This document shows, one piece after another, positions 9,507 through 19,753 of a stretch of DNA of 64,000 nucleotides. The notes under the pieces were generated by a model that was given only the letters and a program-made list of their open reading frames with translations, was not told where the DNA came from and did no database searches. The position numbers were made by a program, and so were the translations under genes. The DNA comes from Schumannella sp. 10F1B-5-1 (GTDB lineage: Bacteria; Actinomycetota; Actinomycetes; Actinomycetales; Microbacteriaceae). Position 1 is the stretch's first letter. The number at the start of each line of letters is the position of its first letter. Location: contig NZ_VHQH01000039.1 of NCBI RefSeq assembly GCF_006517535.1, positions 306,798 to 370,797 on the forward strand. Direction: 5' to 3'.

Positions 9507-10508
9507 TCAGAAGTGCATGACCTCGCGATAGCGGGGGAGCAGGCCGGTGCGCACGCCCGACAGCGACGGCTTCAGCTGGTAGACGCCCGAGTTCGGGTTG
9601 CCCTCGATCAGCATCGGGCGATCCGGGCCGATCGCGACATCCCAGCCGATGTAGGGCATCTCGGGCACCTGCCCGGCCACCTCGTCGAGCAGCGCGAGCG
9701 TCTCGGCGTAGAGCGGCACCTGGAAGCCGACGATCGACGTGCCGCTGCGCGGGTGCACGGCGAAGGTGCCGCCGGCGGCGTCGAAGGCCGGATGCTCGGC
9801 CACGCCCTGCTCGTTCAGCATCGTGTACATGCCGCCGCCCGAGAAGTTGTCGACGTCGCCGCCGTTGCCCATCTTGAGCACGGCGGCGAGCACCGTCACC
9901 TTCCCCTTCTCGGCGAAGGTGATCATGCGCAGCGAGTTGACGCTGGTCGGCTCGAGCGACGCCATGTCGGGGTGCTGGGTGATGAACTCCTCCAGCAGGA
10001 ACTGACGGCCGGCCAGCAGCGTCTCGCGGAACGCCGCCCAGTCGGAGATCTCGTCGGCCCGGTGCGACTTGATGCCGAGACCCGAGAGGCTGTCGGGCAC
10101 CTTCGCCATGATGCGGCCGTGCTTCGCGCCGAAGGCCTGCAGCTGCTCGGGCGTCGACTCGCGCACGTCGAGCCAGTCGCGCCCGATGTGCGGCGCGAAG
10201 GCGGCGTTGAACTCGACCTTGTCGCGGAAGGTGTGGCGGAACTCCTTCGCGTTGTAGCGCTCGACCAGGTGGTTCGACTTCGGATGCGTCATGTAGGTGC
10301 GGCGCTCGGCGCCGGTCAGCAGGTGGAAGTCCCAGTCCGCGTAGTCCTGGAACGCGGTCTCGTAGCGCACCGAGCACCAGAGCATGTCGATGAGGATGCC
10401 GAGGCGCGATCGCCCGCTGCCGGCGGCGATGCGGCCGGCGAAGCCGAGCAGGTTCGCGGGGCTGAGTCGACGGGCGCGGTTCAGGAGGTAGCGGAGGCGC
10501 AGGAGCAC
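9507..10508 (-). CDS. ATP-grasp family protein (sugar-transfer-associated type)
   Basis: A 333-residue protein resembling the ATP-grasp fold of the sugar-transfer-associated family (PF14397), recognised from its overall pattern: an N-terminal helical section, a basic/Gly-rich ATP-binding section (KVPDSLSGLGIKSHR), and the C-terminal YIGWDVAIGPDRPMLIEGN with acidic metal ligands followed by NSGVYQLKPSL. ATP-grasp enzymes make amide or related bonds through acyl phosphates. The gene converges on gatD with a nine-base gap, and GTG at 10508 has a leaderless -10. No signal peptide. The substrate is unknown; the position beside murT/gatD suggests, without proving, a role in cell-wall precursor modification. 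Confidence 0.75.
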   Translation of the reverse strand: MLLRLRYLLNRARRLSPANLLGFAGRIAAGSGRSRLGILIDMLWCSVRYETAFQDYADWDFHLLTGAERRTYMTHPKSNHLVERYNAKEFRHTFRDKVEFNAAFAPHIGRDWLDVRESTPEQLQAFGAKHGRIMAKVPDSLSGLGIKSHRADEISDWAAFRETLLAGRQFLLEEFITQHPDMASLEPTSVNSLRMITFAEKGKVTVLAAVLKMGNGGDVDNFSGGGMYTMLNEQGVAEHPAFDAAGGTFAVHPRSGTSIVGFQVPLYAETLALLDEVAGQVPEMPYIGWDVAIGPDRPMLIEGNPNSGVYQLKPSLSGVRTGLLPRYREVMHF

Positions 10509-10514
10509 CCGCCG

Positions 10515-10520
10515 AGCCTA
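10515..10520 (-). promoter_or_regulatory. Leaderless -10 element of the ATP-grasp gene
   Basis: TAGGCT with six bases to the GTG at 10508; identical hexamer and spacing to the pepA promoter. Confidence 0.55.
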
Positions 10521-10559
10521 TCGGCGCGCATCCACCGAGCCCGTCGCGCCGCGGTACGA

Positions 10560-10594
10560 CGAAGGCGCACCCCGTCGAACGGGATGCGCCTTCG
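10560..10594 (-). terminator. Hairpin terminator after the DUF7455 gene
   Basis: Two 16-base arms, 10560-10575 and 10579-10594, pair around a three-base loop with one variable position that becomes a G-U pair in minus-strand RNA. It follows the stop of the zinc-ribbon gene. Confidence 0.7.
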
Positions 10595-10622
10595 CACGAT
10601 GCGGCTCAGCCGCGAGGTCTGG

Positions 10623-10832
10623 TCAGCGGGTCTCCTGCAGACGCGCGCTCTCGTCGTGCCACTCGATGGCCTGGCCGGCGAGCTTCGCCTTGAACTTCGC
10701 ACCGTGGTGAGCGCAGAAGAGCAGCTCACCCGAGGCGAGGGTCACGCGGATGTAGGCCTGGGCGCCGCACGAGTCGCAGCGGTCGAGGGCGGTGAGAGTG
10801 GCGTCGATGGCGCTGTCGGTCAGCTGCGTCAT
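10623..10832 (-). CDS. DUF7455-type small zinc-ribbon-like protein
   Basis: A 69-residue acidic protein widely found in actinobacteria next to topoisomerase or sigma factor genes. Cys19 and Cys22 in CDSCGAQAY and the later FCAHH supply likely zinc ligands. No function is established. A ribosome site AAGGAG precedes the ATG at 10832, and a strong hairpin follows. It is divergent from parE; the 270 bases between them hold both promoters but no gene. Confidence 0.85.
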   Translation of the reverse strand: MTQLTDSAIDATLTALDRCDSCGAQAYIRVTLASGELLFCAHHGAKFKAKLAGQAIEWHDESARLQETR

Positions 10833-11101
10833 GGGGTGCTCCTTCTCGCTCGGGTCGGTGACCTGGTGGTGCGATGGGTCTATTCGACCACAGGAGTGCT
10901 TCGGAACACCGGCGATCCGGGTTCGTTTCGCTCAGGGCGGAGGAAGCGGAGGCAACGCGGGCGCGCATCCGCCTCGGCGCCCGTGCGCCTTCCGCGCGGT
11001 GTCCGCCGCCGCGCCTATCCTGGTCTGCGGTTCGCGGCGCATCGTCGTTCCCGAGGTCCCTCGGGCCGGATGCCTCCCCACCCGCGACAGGAAGGATCCG
11101 C

Positions 11102-13177
11102 GTGGCCGACGACTACTCCGCCCGTCATCTCTCGGTTCTCGAGGGGCTCGAGGCGGTGCGCAAGCGCCCCGGCATGTACATCGGCTCGACCGACTCGCGC
11201 GGTCTCATGCACTGCCTCTGGGAGATCATCGACAACTCGGTCGACGAGGCGCTCGCGGGTCACGGCAGCGAGATCGACGTGCTGCTGCACGCCGATTCGA
11301 GCGTCGAGGTGCGTGACCGCGCCCGCGGCATCCCGGTCGACGTCGAGCCGAAGACGGGGCTGACCGGCGTCGAGGTCGTCTTCACCAAGCTGCACGCCGG
11401 AGGCAAGTTCGGCGGCGGCTCCTACGGTGCCTCGGGCGGCCTGCACGGCGTTGGCGCCTCGGTCGTGAACGCGCTCTCGGAGCGCCTCGACGTCGAGGTC
11501 GACCGCGGCGGCAAGACCTACGCCATGTCGTTCCGGCACGGCGAGCCGGGCACTTTCGCCGACCAGGGCGAGAAGACCCCGGATGCGCCGTTCACCCCGT
11601 TCGTCTCGGGCAGCGAGCTGCGCGTCATCGGCAAGGTCGCCAAGGGCGTCACGGGAACGCGCATCCGGTACTGGGCCGACCGGCAGATCTTCGGCCGCGA
11701 CGCCGAGTTCCAGCTGCTCGACCTGATCGGCCGCGCGCGGCAGACGGCGTTCCTGGTGCCCGGCCTCGGCATCCAGCTGAGCGACGAGCGCGGTCAGGAG
11801 ACGGTGCGCGAGCGCTTCCACTTCGAGGGCGGCATCACCGAGTTCGTCGAGTTCCTGGCCCCGGATGCGGCGGTCACCGACGTCTGGCGCATCACCGGAA
11901 CCGGCGCCTACACCGAGACGGTCCCCGTGCTGCAGGCGAACGGCCACATGGAGCCGACCGAGCTGCAGCGCGAGTGCGAGGTCGAGATCGCCCTGCGCTG
12001 GGGCACCGGCTACGAGACGGTGTTCCGCAGCTTCGTCAACATCATCGCGACGCCCAAGGGCGGCTCGCATCAGACCGGCTTCGAGCAAGGGCTCATGAAG
12101 TTCTTCCGCGCCGAGACGGAGAAGAACGCCCGCAAGCTCAAGATGGGCTCCGACAAGCTGGAGAAGGACGACATCCTGGCCGGACTGAGCGCCGTGCTGA
12201 CGGTGCGCCTGCCCGAGCCGCAGTTCGAGGGCCAGACCAAGGAGGTACTCGGCACCCCGGCCGTGCGCGCGATCGTCGCGAACGTCGTGAACAAGGCCCT
12301 CGCCGAGCGCTTCGCCTCGACCAAGCGCGACGACAAGACGCAGTCGGCGCAGGTGCTCGAGAAGATCGTCGCCGAGATGAAGAGCCGCATCGCGGCCCGC
12401 GCGCACAAGGAGACCCAGCGCCGCAAGAACGCGCTGGAGTCGTCGACGCTGCCGGCGAAGCTCGTCGACTGCCGCTCGAACGACGTCGCCGAGAGCGAGC
12501 TGTTCATCGTCGAGGGCGACTCCGCGCTCGGCACGGCGAAGCTCGGGCGCGACAGCGAGTTCCAGGCGCTGCTGCCGATCCGCGGCAAGATCCTGAACAC
12601 CCAGAAGGCCTCGGTCAGCGACATGCTCTCGAACCTCGAGTGCGCGTCGATCATCCAGGTCGTCGGCGCGGGGTCGGGCCGCAGTTTCGAGCTCGAGCAG
12701 GCGCGCTACGGCAAGGTCATCATCATGGCCGATGCCGACGTCGACGGCGCGCACATCCGCACGCTGCTGCTGACGCTGTTCTTCCGGTACATGCGGCCGA
12801 TGATCGAAGACGGGCGCGTGTTCGCCGCGGTGCCGCCGCTGCACCGCGTGGTCGCGATCAACAACGGCTCGAAGCCGAACGACGTGATCTACACCTACTC
12901 CGAGGCGGAGCTGCACTCGGTGCTCGCGGCGCTGAAGAAGTCGGGCCGCCGCTACCAGGAGCCGATCCAGCGCTACAAGGGCCTGGGCGAGATGGATGCG
13001 GACCAGCTGGCCGAGACCACGATGAGCCGCTCGCACCGCACCCTGCGCCGCGTGCGGGTGACCGACGCCGAGTCGGCGGCGAACGTCTTCGAGCTGCTGA
13101 TGGGCAACGACGTCGCCCCGCGCAAGGACTTCATCATCGCCGGGCAGGGCCTCAACCGGGCCCGCATCGACGCCTGA
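11102..13177 (+). CDS. parE: DNA topoisomerase IV subunit B (ParE/GyrB type)
   Basis: ATPase subunit of a type II topoisomerase that acts with the ParC-like protein encoded at 14898-17369. GTG at 11102 follows AGGAAGG and gives 691 residues. The GHKL ATPase has WEIIDNSVDEAL and GGLHGVGASVVNAL. The second ATP motif, usually DxGxG, reads DRARG (72-76), with Ala for the first Gly. The TOPRIM domain carries EGDSALG and DADVDGAHIRTL, and the C-terminus RYKGLGEMD. LG in place of the GyrB-typical GG fits the actinobacterial Topo IV-like group rather than gyrase. Confidence 0.93.
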   Translation: MADDYSARHLSVLEGLEAVRKRPGMYIGSTDSRGLMHCLWEIIDNSVDEALAGHGSEIDVLLHADSSVEVRDRARGIPVDVEPKTGLTGVEVVFTKLHAGGKFGGGSYGASGGLHGVGASVVNALSERLDVEVDRGGKTYAMSFRHGEPGTFADQGEKTPDAPFTPFVSGSELRVIGKVAKGVTGTRIRYWADRQIFGRDAEFQLLDLIGRARQTAFLVPGLGIQLSDERGQETVRERFHFEGGITEFVEFLAPDAAVTDVWRITGTGAYTETVPVLQANGHMEPTELQRECEVEIALRWGTGYETVFRSFVNIIATPKGGSHQTGFEQGLMKFFRAETEKNARKLKMGSDKLEKDDILAGLSAVLTVRLPEPQFEGQTKEVLGTPAVRAIVANVVNKALAERFASTKRDDKTQSAQVLEKIVAEMKSRIAARAHKETQRRKNALESSTLPAKLVDCRSNDVAESELFIVEGDSALGTAKLGRDSEFQALLPIRGKILNTQKASVSDMLSNLECASIIQVVGAGSGRSFELEQARYGKVIIMADADVDGAHIRTLLLTLFFRYMRPMIEDGRVFAAVPPLHRVVAINNGSKPNDVIYTYSEAELHSVLAALKKSGRRYQEPIQRYKGLGEMDADQLAETTMSRSHRTLRRVRVTDAESAANVFELLMGNDVAPRKDFIIAGQGLNRARIDA

Positions 13178-13252
13178 TCGCGGCACGCGCGTGAGTCGGC
13201 TCGACGGGGCGGCGGCACGGTCGGCGTCCAGCCGGCGTCGACACGACGGGCC

Positions 13253-13258
13253 TAGCAT
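13253..13258 (+). promoter_or_regulatory. Leaderless -10 element of the carboxylesterase gene
   Basis: TAGCAT is seven bases before the ATG at 13266; no ribosome site is visible. Confidence 0.5.
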
Positions 13259-13265
13259 CCCGAGC

Positions 13266-14810
13266 ATGAGTCGACTCGAGGGCAGCCTGACGGTCACGAC
13301 GACCGCCGGGGTCGTCGAGGGCGTCGTGCGGCGCGGTCTGCGCATGTGGCGCGGCATCCCCTATGCCGCCGCCCCGGTCGGGTCTCGCCGCCTGCGCGCT
13401 CCGCAGCCGCCGGCGCCGTGGACGGGAGTGCGGCCCGCGGTCGACTTCGGCCCGATCGCGCCGCAGGATCCGCACGGCCCGTCGGCGCTTCCGGCGATGC
13501 CGATCGGGCACGACGAGGACTGCCTCACGCTCAACGTGATGGCGCCGCGGCCGACGACCGGCAAGCTGCGCCCGGTCATGGTGTTCGTGCACGGCGGCGC
13601 CTTCGCGGTGGGCTCGTCGCGCGAGATGCCCGAGCAGGGCGAGGGGCTCGTGCACGACGGAGGGGTCGTCTTCGTCAACCTCAACTACCGACTCGCGGGC
13701 CTCGGCTGGCTCGATCTCAGCCGCTACGGCACGGCCGAGCGCCCGATCGACTCGAACCTGGGACTCCGGGATGTCGTCGCCGCGCTGGAGTGGATCCGCG
13801 ACAACATCGCGGCGTTCGGCGGCGATCCCGACAACGTGACCCTGTTCGGCGAGTCGGCCGGGGCGGGCGTCGTCACGACGCTCATGACGGCGCCCGCCGC
13901 GCGCGGGCTGTTCGCCAAGGCGATCGCCGAGAGCTCGCCGGTCGAGGCGGTCTACTCGCGCGAGCTGCAGGCCGAGTGGGCCGCTGACTTCGTGCGCATC
14001 CTGCGCGAGGTGATCGAGGAGCGGCATCCGGGCGTCACCGAGGGACGCTCCGAGGTCGAGGTGCTCGACCACGCCGCGACCGCCGCCTGGATCACGGCCT
14101 CGCACCGCTTCGCCGCGGGGGCGATCGACCGCACGCCGGGCACGGTCGCGTGGTCGGCCGTGCTCGACGGCGAGTTCCTGCCCGAGCGGCCGACCGCCGC
14201 CTTCCTGGCCGGTCGCTCGATGCCGATCCCGCTCATCATCGGCACGAACGATCGCGAGGGCTCGCTGTTCCGGGGGCGGCTCGACATCCTGGCGACGACG
14301 CCCGAGCGCATCCGCGCGATCCTCTCGGGCACCGAGGCCTCCGCGGCCGAGGAGCTCACCGGCACGTACCCGGGCCTGCCGCGGCAGCGCGACGCCATGG
14401 ACCTCGCCGGCGACCACGCCTTCTGGTTCCCCTCGATCGTCGCCGCCTCGGGGCACTCGCGCGTGGCGCCGACCTACATGTACCGCTTCGACCTCGCGCC
14501 CCGGCTCGCCCGACTGCTGGGATTGGACGCGACCCACGGCATCGAGCTGTTCGCCGTGTTCGACAAGGCGTCAAGCGTCTTCGGCCGGTTCATGGGCGCG
14601 CTGGGCGGCACCCGCGACTTCGAGCGCGCCGGGCGCCGCGTGCGCACGAACTGGCTGCACTTCGCCTATTCGGGCGAGGTGGATGCGGGCTGGCCGCGCT
14701 ATGACGAGGACGACCGCTTCACGCTGATCATCGACGTCGACGATCGGATCGAGTCCGACCCGCGCGGCGACCGGCGCCGGGCGTGGATGCGGTTCGTGCC
14801 GCACGTCTGA
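13266..14810 (+). CDS. Type B carboxylesterase/lipase family protein
   Basis: Alpha/beta hydrolase that cleaves carboxylic esters. The 514 residues contain the oxyanion-hole HGGAF, the nucleophile elbow GESAGAG with its Ser, a Glu in NDREGSLF that may complete the triad, and a C-terminal His in ATHGIELF. No signal peptide is apparent, so it is probably cytosolic. It sits between parE and parC and is convergent with parC, with a strong inverted repeat between the two. The natural substrate cannot be inferred. Confidence 0.88.
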   Translation: MSRLEGSLTVTTTAGVVEGVVRRGLRMWRGIPYAAAPVGSRRLRAPQPPAPWTGVRPAVDFGPIAPQDPHGPSALPAMPIGHDEDCLTLNVMAPRPTTGKLRPVMVFVHGGAFAVGSSREMPEQGEGLVHDGGVVFVNLNYRLAGLGWLDLSRYGTAERPIDSNLGLRDVVAALEWIRDNIAAFGGDPDNVTLFGESAGAGVVTTLMTAPAARGLFAKAIAESSPVEAVYSRELQAEWAADFVRILREVIEERHPGVTEGRSEVEVLDHAATAAWITASHRFAAGAIDRTPGTVAWSAVLDGEFLPERPTAAFLAGRSMPIPLIIGTNDREGSLFRGRLDILATTPERIRAILSGTEASAAEELTGTYPGLPRQRDAMDLAGDHAFWFPSIVAASGHSRVAPTYMYRFDLAPRLARLLGLDATHGIELFAVFDKASSVFGRFMGALGGTRDFERAGRRVRTNWLHFAYSGEVDAGWPRYDEDDRFTLIIDVDDRIESDPRGDRRRAWMRFVPHV

Positions 14811-14829
14811 CGGCACGTCCGAACCGGGC

Positions 14830-14874
14830 ACCCCGCCGCCGAGCCGTCGTGCCGCCGCGGGCCGGCGGCGGGGT
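14830..14874. terminator. Bidirectional hairpin between the carboxylesterase and parC
   Basis: Perfect 12-bp arms (14830-14841 and 14863-14874) of pure G/C plus one A-T pair, lying between two convergent genes. Confidence 0.65.
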
Positions 14875-14897
14875 CCGCGACCGCGGCGCTGACCGAC

Positions 14898-17369
14898 CTA
14901 CAGCCCGCGCCCGACCGACCCGATCACGGCATCCAGCGGCGTGCCCGAGGCGTCGCGTCGCGCGCCGGCCTCCGGCAGGGCGCGCTGAGCGCCGTCGGCG
15001 CCCACGGCCAGAGCCGGAGCCGGCCCCGCCCAGGCGAGCGCGAGGCCGCTCTCGCCCTTGAGGAAGGTGTGCGCGCGCACGCCGCCGGTCGCGCGGCCCT
15101 TGCCCGGGAACTCCGAGAACGCCGACACCTTGGCACGGCCGGGGTCGGTGCCGAGCAGGGTCTCGCTGGCCGCGGACACGGTCACCACGACCGCCGACTC
15201 GGGGTCGACCACGCCGAAGAAGATCACGGCGGCGCCCGACGACAGCTTGATGCCCGCCATGCCGCCGGCGGCCGCGCCCTGCGGTCGCACGCTCGCGGCG
15301 CCGAAGTGCAGCAGCTGCGCATCCGAGGTCGCGAACACGAGCTCGCGGTCGTCGCCCGCGGGCGCGGCGCCCACGACCGTGTCGGAGCCCTTGAGCGCGA
15401 CGACCTCGAACTCGGGTCGGTTCGGCCAGGCGTTCGGGATCACGCGCTTCACGACGCCGTCGCGGGTGCCGAGCGCGAGCGGGGTCTCGTCGTCGAGACG
15501 CACGATCGCGAGCACCTGCTCCTTCTTGTCGGCGAGGCCGAGGTAGTCGCGCACCTTCGCGCCGGCGGCGAGCTGCACCGAGTTCGGCGGCACGGCCGGC
15601 AGGTCGATCGGGGTGAAGCGCACCAGGCGCCCCGTCGACGTGATCGCGCCGAGCTCGCCGCGCGTCGTCGTGCGCACGGTCGACAGGATCGCGTCGTGCC
15701 GACTGCGGCGGGCCGGGGGCGTGATCTCGTCGACGCCGTCGGGCAGGTCGATGCGCACCGCGCGGCCCGTCGTCGACAGCGCCACCACGCAGGGCGTGTC
15801 GGCGATCTCGAGGCTCGCGGCGGCGGCCGCCTTGCGGGCCCCGGACGTCGCGACCGAGGGGCGCGCATTGGTCAGCAGGGTGCGCCGGGGTGTGCCGAAT
15901 CGCTCGGCGACCTCGTCGAGCTCCTGCCCGACGAGCGCGCGCAGCTTCACCGGGCTGGCCAGCAGCTCCTCGAGGTCGGCGATCTCGGCCCGCAGCTGAT
16001 CGCGCTCCTTCTCGAGCTCGATGCGACTGAACTTCGTCAGGCGGCGCAGCTGCAGCTCGAGGATGTAGTCGGCCTGCAGCTGGCTGAGGTCGAACACATC
16101 CATCAGGCGGCTGCGCGCCTGCGCCGTGTCGTCGGAGGAGCGGATGACCTGGATGACCTCGTCGATGTCGAGGATCGCGATCAGCAGACCGTCGACGAGG
16201 TGCAGGCGCTCCTGCTTGCGCGCGAGGCGGTAGCGGCAGCGTCGGGTGACGACCTCGATGCGGTGGTCGAGGTAGACGCGCAGCAGCTCGCGCAGGCCGA
16301 GCGTCTGCGGGGCGCCGCCGACGAGCGCGACATTGTTGATCGAGAAGCCGTCTTCGAGCGGGGTGAGGCGATAGAGCTGCTCGAGCACCGCATCCGGGCT
16401 GAAGCCGGTCTTGATGCCGATCACGAGCCGCAGTCCGTGCTTGCGGTCGGTCAGGTCGGTGACGTCGGCGATGCCGTTGATCTTCTTGGCGCCGACGCCG
16501 TCCTTGATCTTCTCGATCACGCGCTCGGGGCCGACGAGGTAGGGCAGCTCGGTCACGACCAGGCCGGTGCGGCGCGGCCCGAGCTGCTCGATGCTGACCT
16601 TGGCGCGCGTCTTGAAGCTGCCGCGGCCGGTCGCGTAGGCGTCGCGGATGCCGTCGAGGCCGACGATCGTGCCGCCGGTCGGCAGGTCGGGGCCGGGCAC
16701 GTAGGCCATGAGGTCGTCGAGCGTCGCCTCGGGGTTGTCGAGCAGATGGCGCGCCGCCGCGACGACCTCGATGAGGTTGTGCGGCGCCATGTTCGTCGCC
16801 ATGCCGACCGCGATGCCGCTCGTGCCGTTGACCAGCAGGTTCGGGTACGCCGCCGGAAGCACCTCGGGCTGCTCGAGCTGGTTGTCGTAGTTCGGCACGA
16901 AGTTCACGACGTCCTCGTCGAGACCGTCGATCATCGCCATCGCGGCGGCCTGCAGGCGCGCCTCGGTGTAGCGCGACGCAGCGGGTCCGTCGTCGAGCGA
17001 GCCGAAGTTGCCGTGGCCGTCGACGAGGGGCACCCGCATCGCGAAGTCCTGCGAGAGCCGCACGAGCGCGTCGTAGATCGCGGAGTCGCCGTGCGGGTGC
17101 AGACGCCCCATGACGTCGCCGACGACACGGGCGCTCTTGACGTGGCCGCGCTCGGGGCGCAGGCCCATCTCGCCCATCTGGAACAGGATGCGGCGCTGCA
17201 CGGGCTTGAGCCCGTCGCGCGCGTCGGGCAGGGCCCGCGAGTAGATGACGGAGTAGGCGTATTCGAGGAACGAGCCCTGCATCTCGAGCGCGAGGTCGAT
17301 GTCCTCGATGCGCTCTCCGGGGCCGCTGCTGTCGCCCGTCGTGACGGGGCTCTTCGATGGGGGAGTCAT
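14898..17369 (-). CDS. parC: DNA topoisomerase IV subunit A (ParC/GyrA type)
   Basis: DNA-cleaving subunit of the type II topoisomerase. The 823-residue protein has the catalytic Tyr134 in AASRYTEAR and the quinolone-contact region [12 protein letters not shown] with wild-type Ser96 and Asp100. The C-terminal half forms the beta-pinwheel repeats. The GyrA box QRRGGKG is not present, which together with the ParE partner supports a Topo IV-like assignment. It is transcribed away from the phosphodiesterase gene, whose -10 element overlaps its 5' end. Confidence 0.92.
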   Translation of the reverse strand: MTPPSKSPVTTGDSSGPGERIEDIDLALEMQGSFLEYAYSVIYSRALPDARDGLKPVQRRILFQMGEMGLRPERGHVKSARVVGDVMGRLHPHGDSAIYDALVRLSQDFAMRVPLVDGHGNFGSLDDGPAASRYTEARLQAAAMAMIDGLDEDVVNFVPNYDNQLEQPEVLPAAYPNLLVNGTSGIAVGMATNMAPHNLIEVVAAARHLLDNPEATLDDLMAYVPGPDLPTGGTIVGLDGIRDAYATGRGSFKTRAKVSIEQLGPRRTGLVVTELPYLVGPERVIEKIKDGVGAKKINGIADVTDLTDRKHGLRLVIGIKTGFSPDAVLEQLYRLTPLEDGFSINNVALVGGAPQTLGLRELLRVYLDHRIEVVTRRCRYRLARKQERLHLVDGLLIAILDIDEVIQVIRSSDDTAQARSRLMDVFDLSQLQADYILELQLRRLTKFSRIELEKERDQLRAEIADLEELLASPVKLRALVGQELDEVAERFGTPRRTLLTNARPSVATSGARKAAAAASLEIADTPCVVALSTTGRAVRIDLPDGVDEITPPARRSRHDAILSTVRTTTRGELGAITSTGRLVRFTPIDLPAVPPNSVQLAAGAKVRDYLGLADKKEQVLAIVRLDDETPLALGTRDGVVKRVIPNAWPNRPEFEVVALKGSDTVVGAAPAGDDRELVFATSDAQLLHFGAASVRPQGAAAGGMAGIKLSSGAAVIFFGVVDPESAVVVTVSAASETLLGTDPGRAKVSAFSEFPGKGRATGGVRAHTFLKGESGLALAWAGPAPALAVGADGAQRALPEAGARRDASGTPLDAVIGSVGRGL

Positions 17370-17374
17370 AGGAT
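17369..17374 (+). promoter_or_regulatory. Leaderless -10 element of the phosphodiesterase gene
   Basis: TAGGAT is seven bases before the ATG at 17382. It overlaps the first base of parC on the other strand. Confidence 0.5.
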
Positions 17375-17381
17375 CGCCTGC

Positions 17382-18500
17382 ATGCTACCGGCGCGTCAGG
17401 ACACCCGGTTCCGACTTGCCGAGGTGCTGCCGGATTCGCTCGCCACGGTGCTCGGCGAGTCCTCGCAGCTCGGCCTGCCACCCGCTCGGCGCATCGTCGT
17501 CGCGCTCGTCGACGGGCTCGGGGCTGCGGCGCTGCGCGAGCGGATCGGCCATGCCCGTCGTCTCGCCTCCGCATTCACGCGCGGCTCGACGATCTCGGTC
17601 GGATTCCCCTCGACGACCGCCGCGATGATCACGACCCTGACGACCGGCGCCGACCCGGGCGAGCACGGCCTCGTCGGCTACGCGGCGCTCGATGCCGCGA
17701 ACGATCGAGTGCTGAACCTGCTGAACGGCTGGGATGCGCAGAGCGATCCGCTGGCCTGGCAGAGCGTGCCGACCGTGTTCGAGCGCGCCGTCGCCGCGGG
17801 CATCCCGGCCGTCGTGATCGCCCCGCCGCGCTACCGCGACTCGAGGTTCACGCAGGCCGCGCTGCGCGGCGCCGAGTACCTGCCGGCGGCGACCATCGAG
17901 GAACGCGCCGCCCGCGCGGTGGCCGAGCTGCGCCGTCACGAGCGTCTGATCGCCTACCTCTACATCCCCGAGCTCGATGTCGTCGCCCACCGACATGGCG
18001 TGGAATCGGGGGAGTGGACCGCGGCGCTCGAGCAGGCGGACGCCGCCCTCGGCGAGCTCGCTCGCGCGCTCGGCCCCGACGACCTGCTGCTGGTCACCGC
18101 CGACCATGGCGTGGTCGACATCCCGGCCGAGTCGCACGTCGTGCCCGACGCGGCCCTGTTCGCCGAGGTGCGGCATCTCGCGGGGGAGCCGCGCTGCCTG
18201 CAGCTGCATCTCGAGCCCCCGGCCGACGCCGCCGCGACGGCCGCGACCTGGCAGCGCGTGCTCGGCCGCTCGGCCTGGGTCGCGACGCGCGACGAGGCCG
18301 TCGCGGGCGGGCTCTTCGGCGAACCCGGCAGAGTGGATGCGCGCATCCTGCCCCGCATCGGCGACGTGCTGGTCGGCGCGCGGGCGCGGGTGGCGTTCTA
18401 CCGCGACTCGGATTCACCGGCCCGGGGCATGGTCGGACAGCACGGATCGGCCACGCCCGAGGAGATGCTGGTGCCGCTGCTCAGGTTCCGCGGCGCCTAG
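17382..18500 (+). CDS. Alkaline phosphatase superfamily phosphodiesterase/pyrophosphatase
   Basis: Metal-dependent hydrolase of the nucleotide pyrophosphatase/phosphodiesterase branch of the alkaline phosphatase superfamily, 372 residues. Ligands appear in order: Asp in VALVDGLGA, the nucleophile Thr in FPSTTAAM, Asp and His in [19 protein letters not shown], and GQHGS near the C-terminus. No export signal is visible. It is the usual neighbour of parC and sepH in related actinobacteria. The substrate is unknown. Confidence 0.85.
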   Translation: MLPARQDTRFRLAEVLPDSLATVLGESSQLGLPPARRIVVALVDGLGAAALRERIGHARRLASAFTRGSTISVGFPSTTAAMITTLTTGADPGEHGLVGYAALDAANDRVLNLLNGWDAQSDPLAWQSVPTVFERAVAAGIPAVVIAPPRYRDSRFTQAALRGAEYLPAATIEERAARAVAELRRHERLIAYLYIPELDVVAHRHGVESGEWTAALEQADAALGELARALGPDDLLLVTADHGVVDIPAESHVVPDAALFAEVRHLAGEPRCLQLHLEPPADAAATAATWQRVLGRSAWVATRDEAVAGGLFGEPGRVDARILPRIGDVLVGARARVAFYRDSDSPARGMVGQHGSATPEEMLVPLLRFRGA

Positions 18501-18542
18501 GGCTCTGCCGCAGCGGAGCCTGCCGCGAAGGTCTCCGCGTCG

Positions 18543-19631
18543 TCAGTCGTCGTCGGTGCGGGCGCCGAAGACGATCTCGTCCCAGCTCGGCATCGCCGCG
18601 CGGCTGCGGCGCGAGGTCGGCCGAGCGGCCGCGGCGGGCGCCGCCGGCTCGGGCGAGCGCTGCACGGCGGGCTCGGTGTGGGCGTCGGCCTGCGCATCCC
18701 AGTCGGCGGTCCGGTCGTCGCTGTCGCCGAGGTCGTCGACGTCACCGGTCGTGGCCGCCGACTCCGGCGCGTCGAGGCCGTCGAGCGGCACCTCGACGAG
18801 GCGGATGCTCGGGGCCGGGGCCTTCTCGAACGCCAGCTCCGGCTCCAGCTCGAACTCGGGCTCGTCGGCCGGACGCGGCTCGCGCTCACCGCGTCGACGG
18901 CGCAGCGCCTCGAGCAGGTCGGCCGTCTGGTTCAGGTCGCCGCGGCCGAATCCGACGCTCTGCACGTTCGGTCCGCCCACACCGGGCTCGACGCGGAAGG
19001 CGTTGCTGTCGAAGCGCGGCGACTCGATCGTGTCGTCGCTCGGCACGGCGCGCAGGCGCGGGATCAGCGGGGCCGGCGTCTCGGCCTGCTGCTGCGAGAG
19101 CGTGATGGCGTCGGCGTTGAGCGGCGAGAGCGAGCGGCGGCGCGGGTCGAAGCCCCAGCGGGCGTCGTGCTCGACCGTGTTCGCCGTGAACACGACCTTC
19201 ACGACCCAGCCCTGCTCCGGGTCCTTCCAGCTGGTCCAGCGCTCGTCGACGGCGTCGGCATCCGCCAGGCGGGTGCGGATGACCGAGCCGAAGCTCGGGC
19301 GCTCGTCGTCGGAGTCCTGCGGGGTGTGCACGGCGACGCTGAGCGCCGACTCGACGATGTACTCGCGCTCGGCGAGCACCGGACCCTCGTAGCGGCGCAC
19401 GTCGTCGACGTCGGCGCCCGTGATCGCGGCCACGTCGTCAGCGCTGAGACCGGCGCGGATGTGCGCCTGGATCTCGCGCGGAGCGACCTTGCGGTCCCCG
19501 CGGGCGGCCGGGCGCGGGCGGCGCAGGCGCGCCGCGGTGGCGTCGTCGATCGCGACGCGGTACTCGGTTCCCTGGCTGTCGACGACGACCAGTGCTCCGT
19601 CCTCGACACCCGAGACCTTCAGCTCCTGCAT
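18543..19631 (-). CDS. sepH: Septation protein SepH (DUF3071)
   Basis: Actinobacterial cell-division protein; in Streptomyces SepH binds FtsZ and promotes its assembly. The 362-residue protein has the conserved N-terminal domain starting MQELKVSGVEDGALVVVDSQ and containing a helix-turn-helix-like stretch (APREIQAHIRAGLSADDVAAI). A conserved central block with TSWKDPEQGWVVKVVF follows, then a long acidic low-complexity linker, and a conserved short tail RAAMPSWDEIVFGAR. The ATG at 19631 follows GGGAGAGGG. It is convergent with the phosphodiesterase gene. Confidence 0.93.
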   Translation of the reverse strand: MQELKVSGVEDGALVVVDSQGTEYRVAIDDATAARLRRPRPAARGDRKVAPREIQAHIRAGLSADDVAAITGADVDDVRRYEGPVLAEREYIVESALSVAVHTPQDSDDERPSFGSVIRTRLADADAVDERWTSWKDPEQGWVVKVVFTANTVEHDARWGFDPRRRSLSPLNADAITLSQQQAETPAPLIPRLRAVPSDDTIESPRFDSNAFRVEPGVGGPNVQSVGFGRGDLNQTADLLEALRRRRGEREPRPADEPEFELEPELAFEKAPAPSIRLVEVPLDGLDAPESAATTGDVDDLGDSDDRTADWDAQADAHTEPAVQRSPEPAAPAAAARPTSRRSRAAMPSWDEIVFGARTDDD

Positions 19632-19753
19632 GACGGCCCTCTCCCGCTCTCGATGGTCGCGACCACAGTGCCACGGAACGGCCCCGGAACCGGGGAATAT
19701 CGCGGGCGCGCCGCGAGTTCCATCCACGTCCCGAGAGGTGGCCGCGAACCGGT

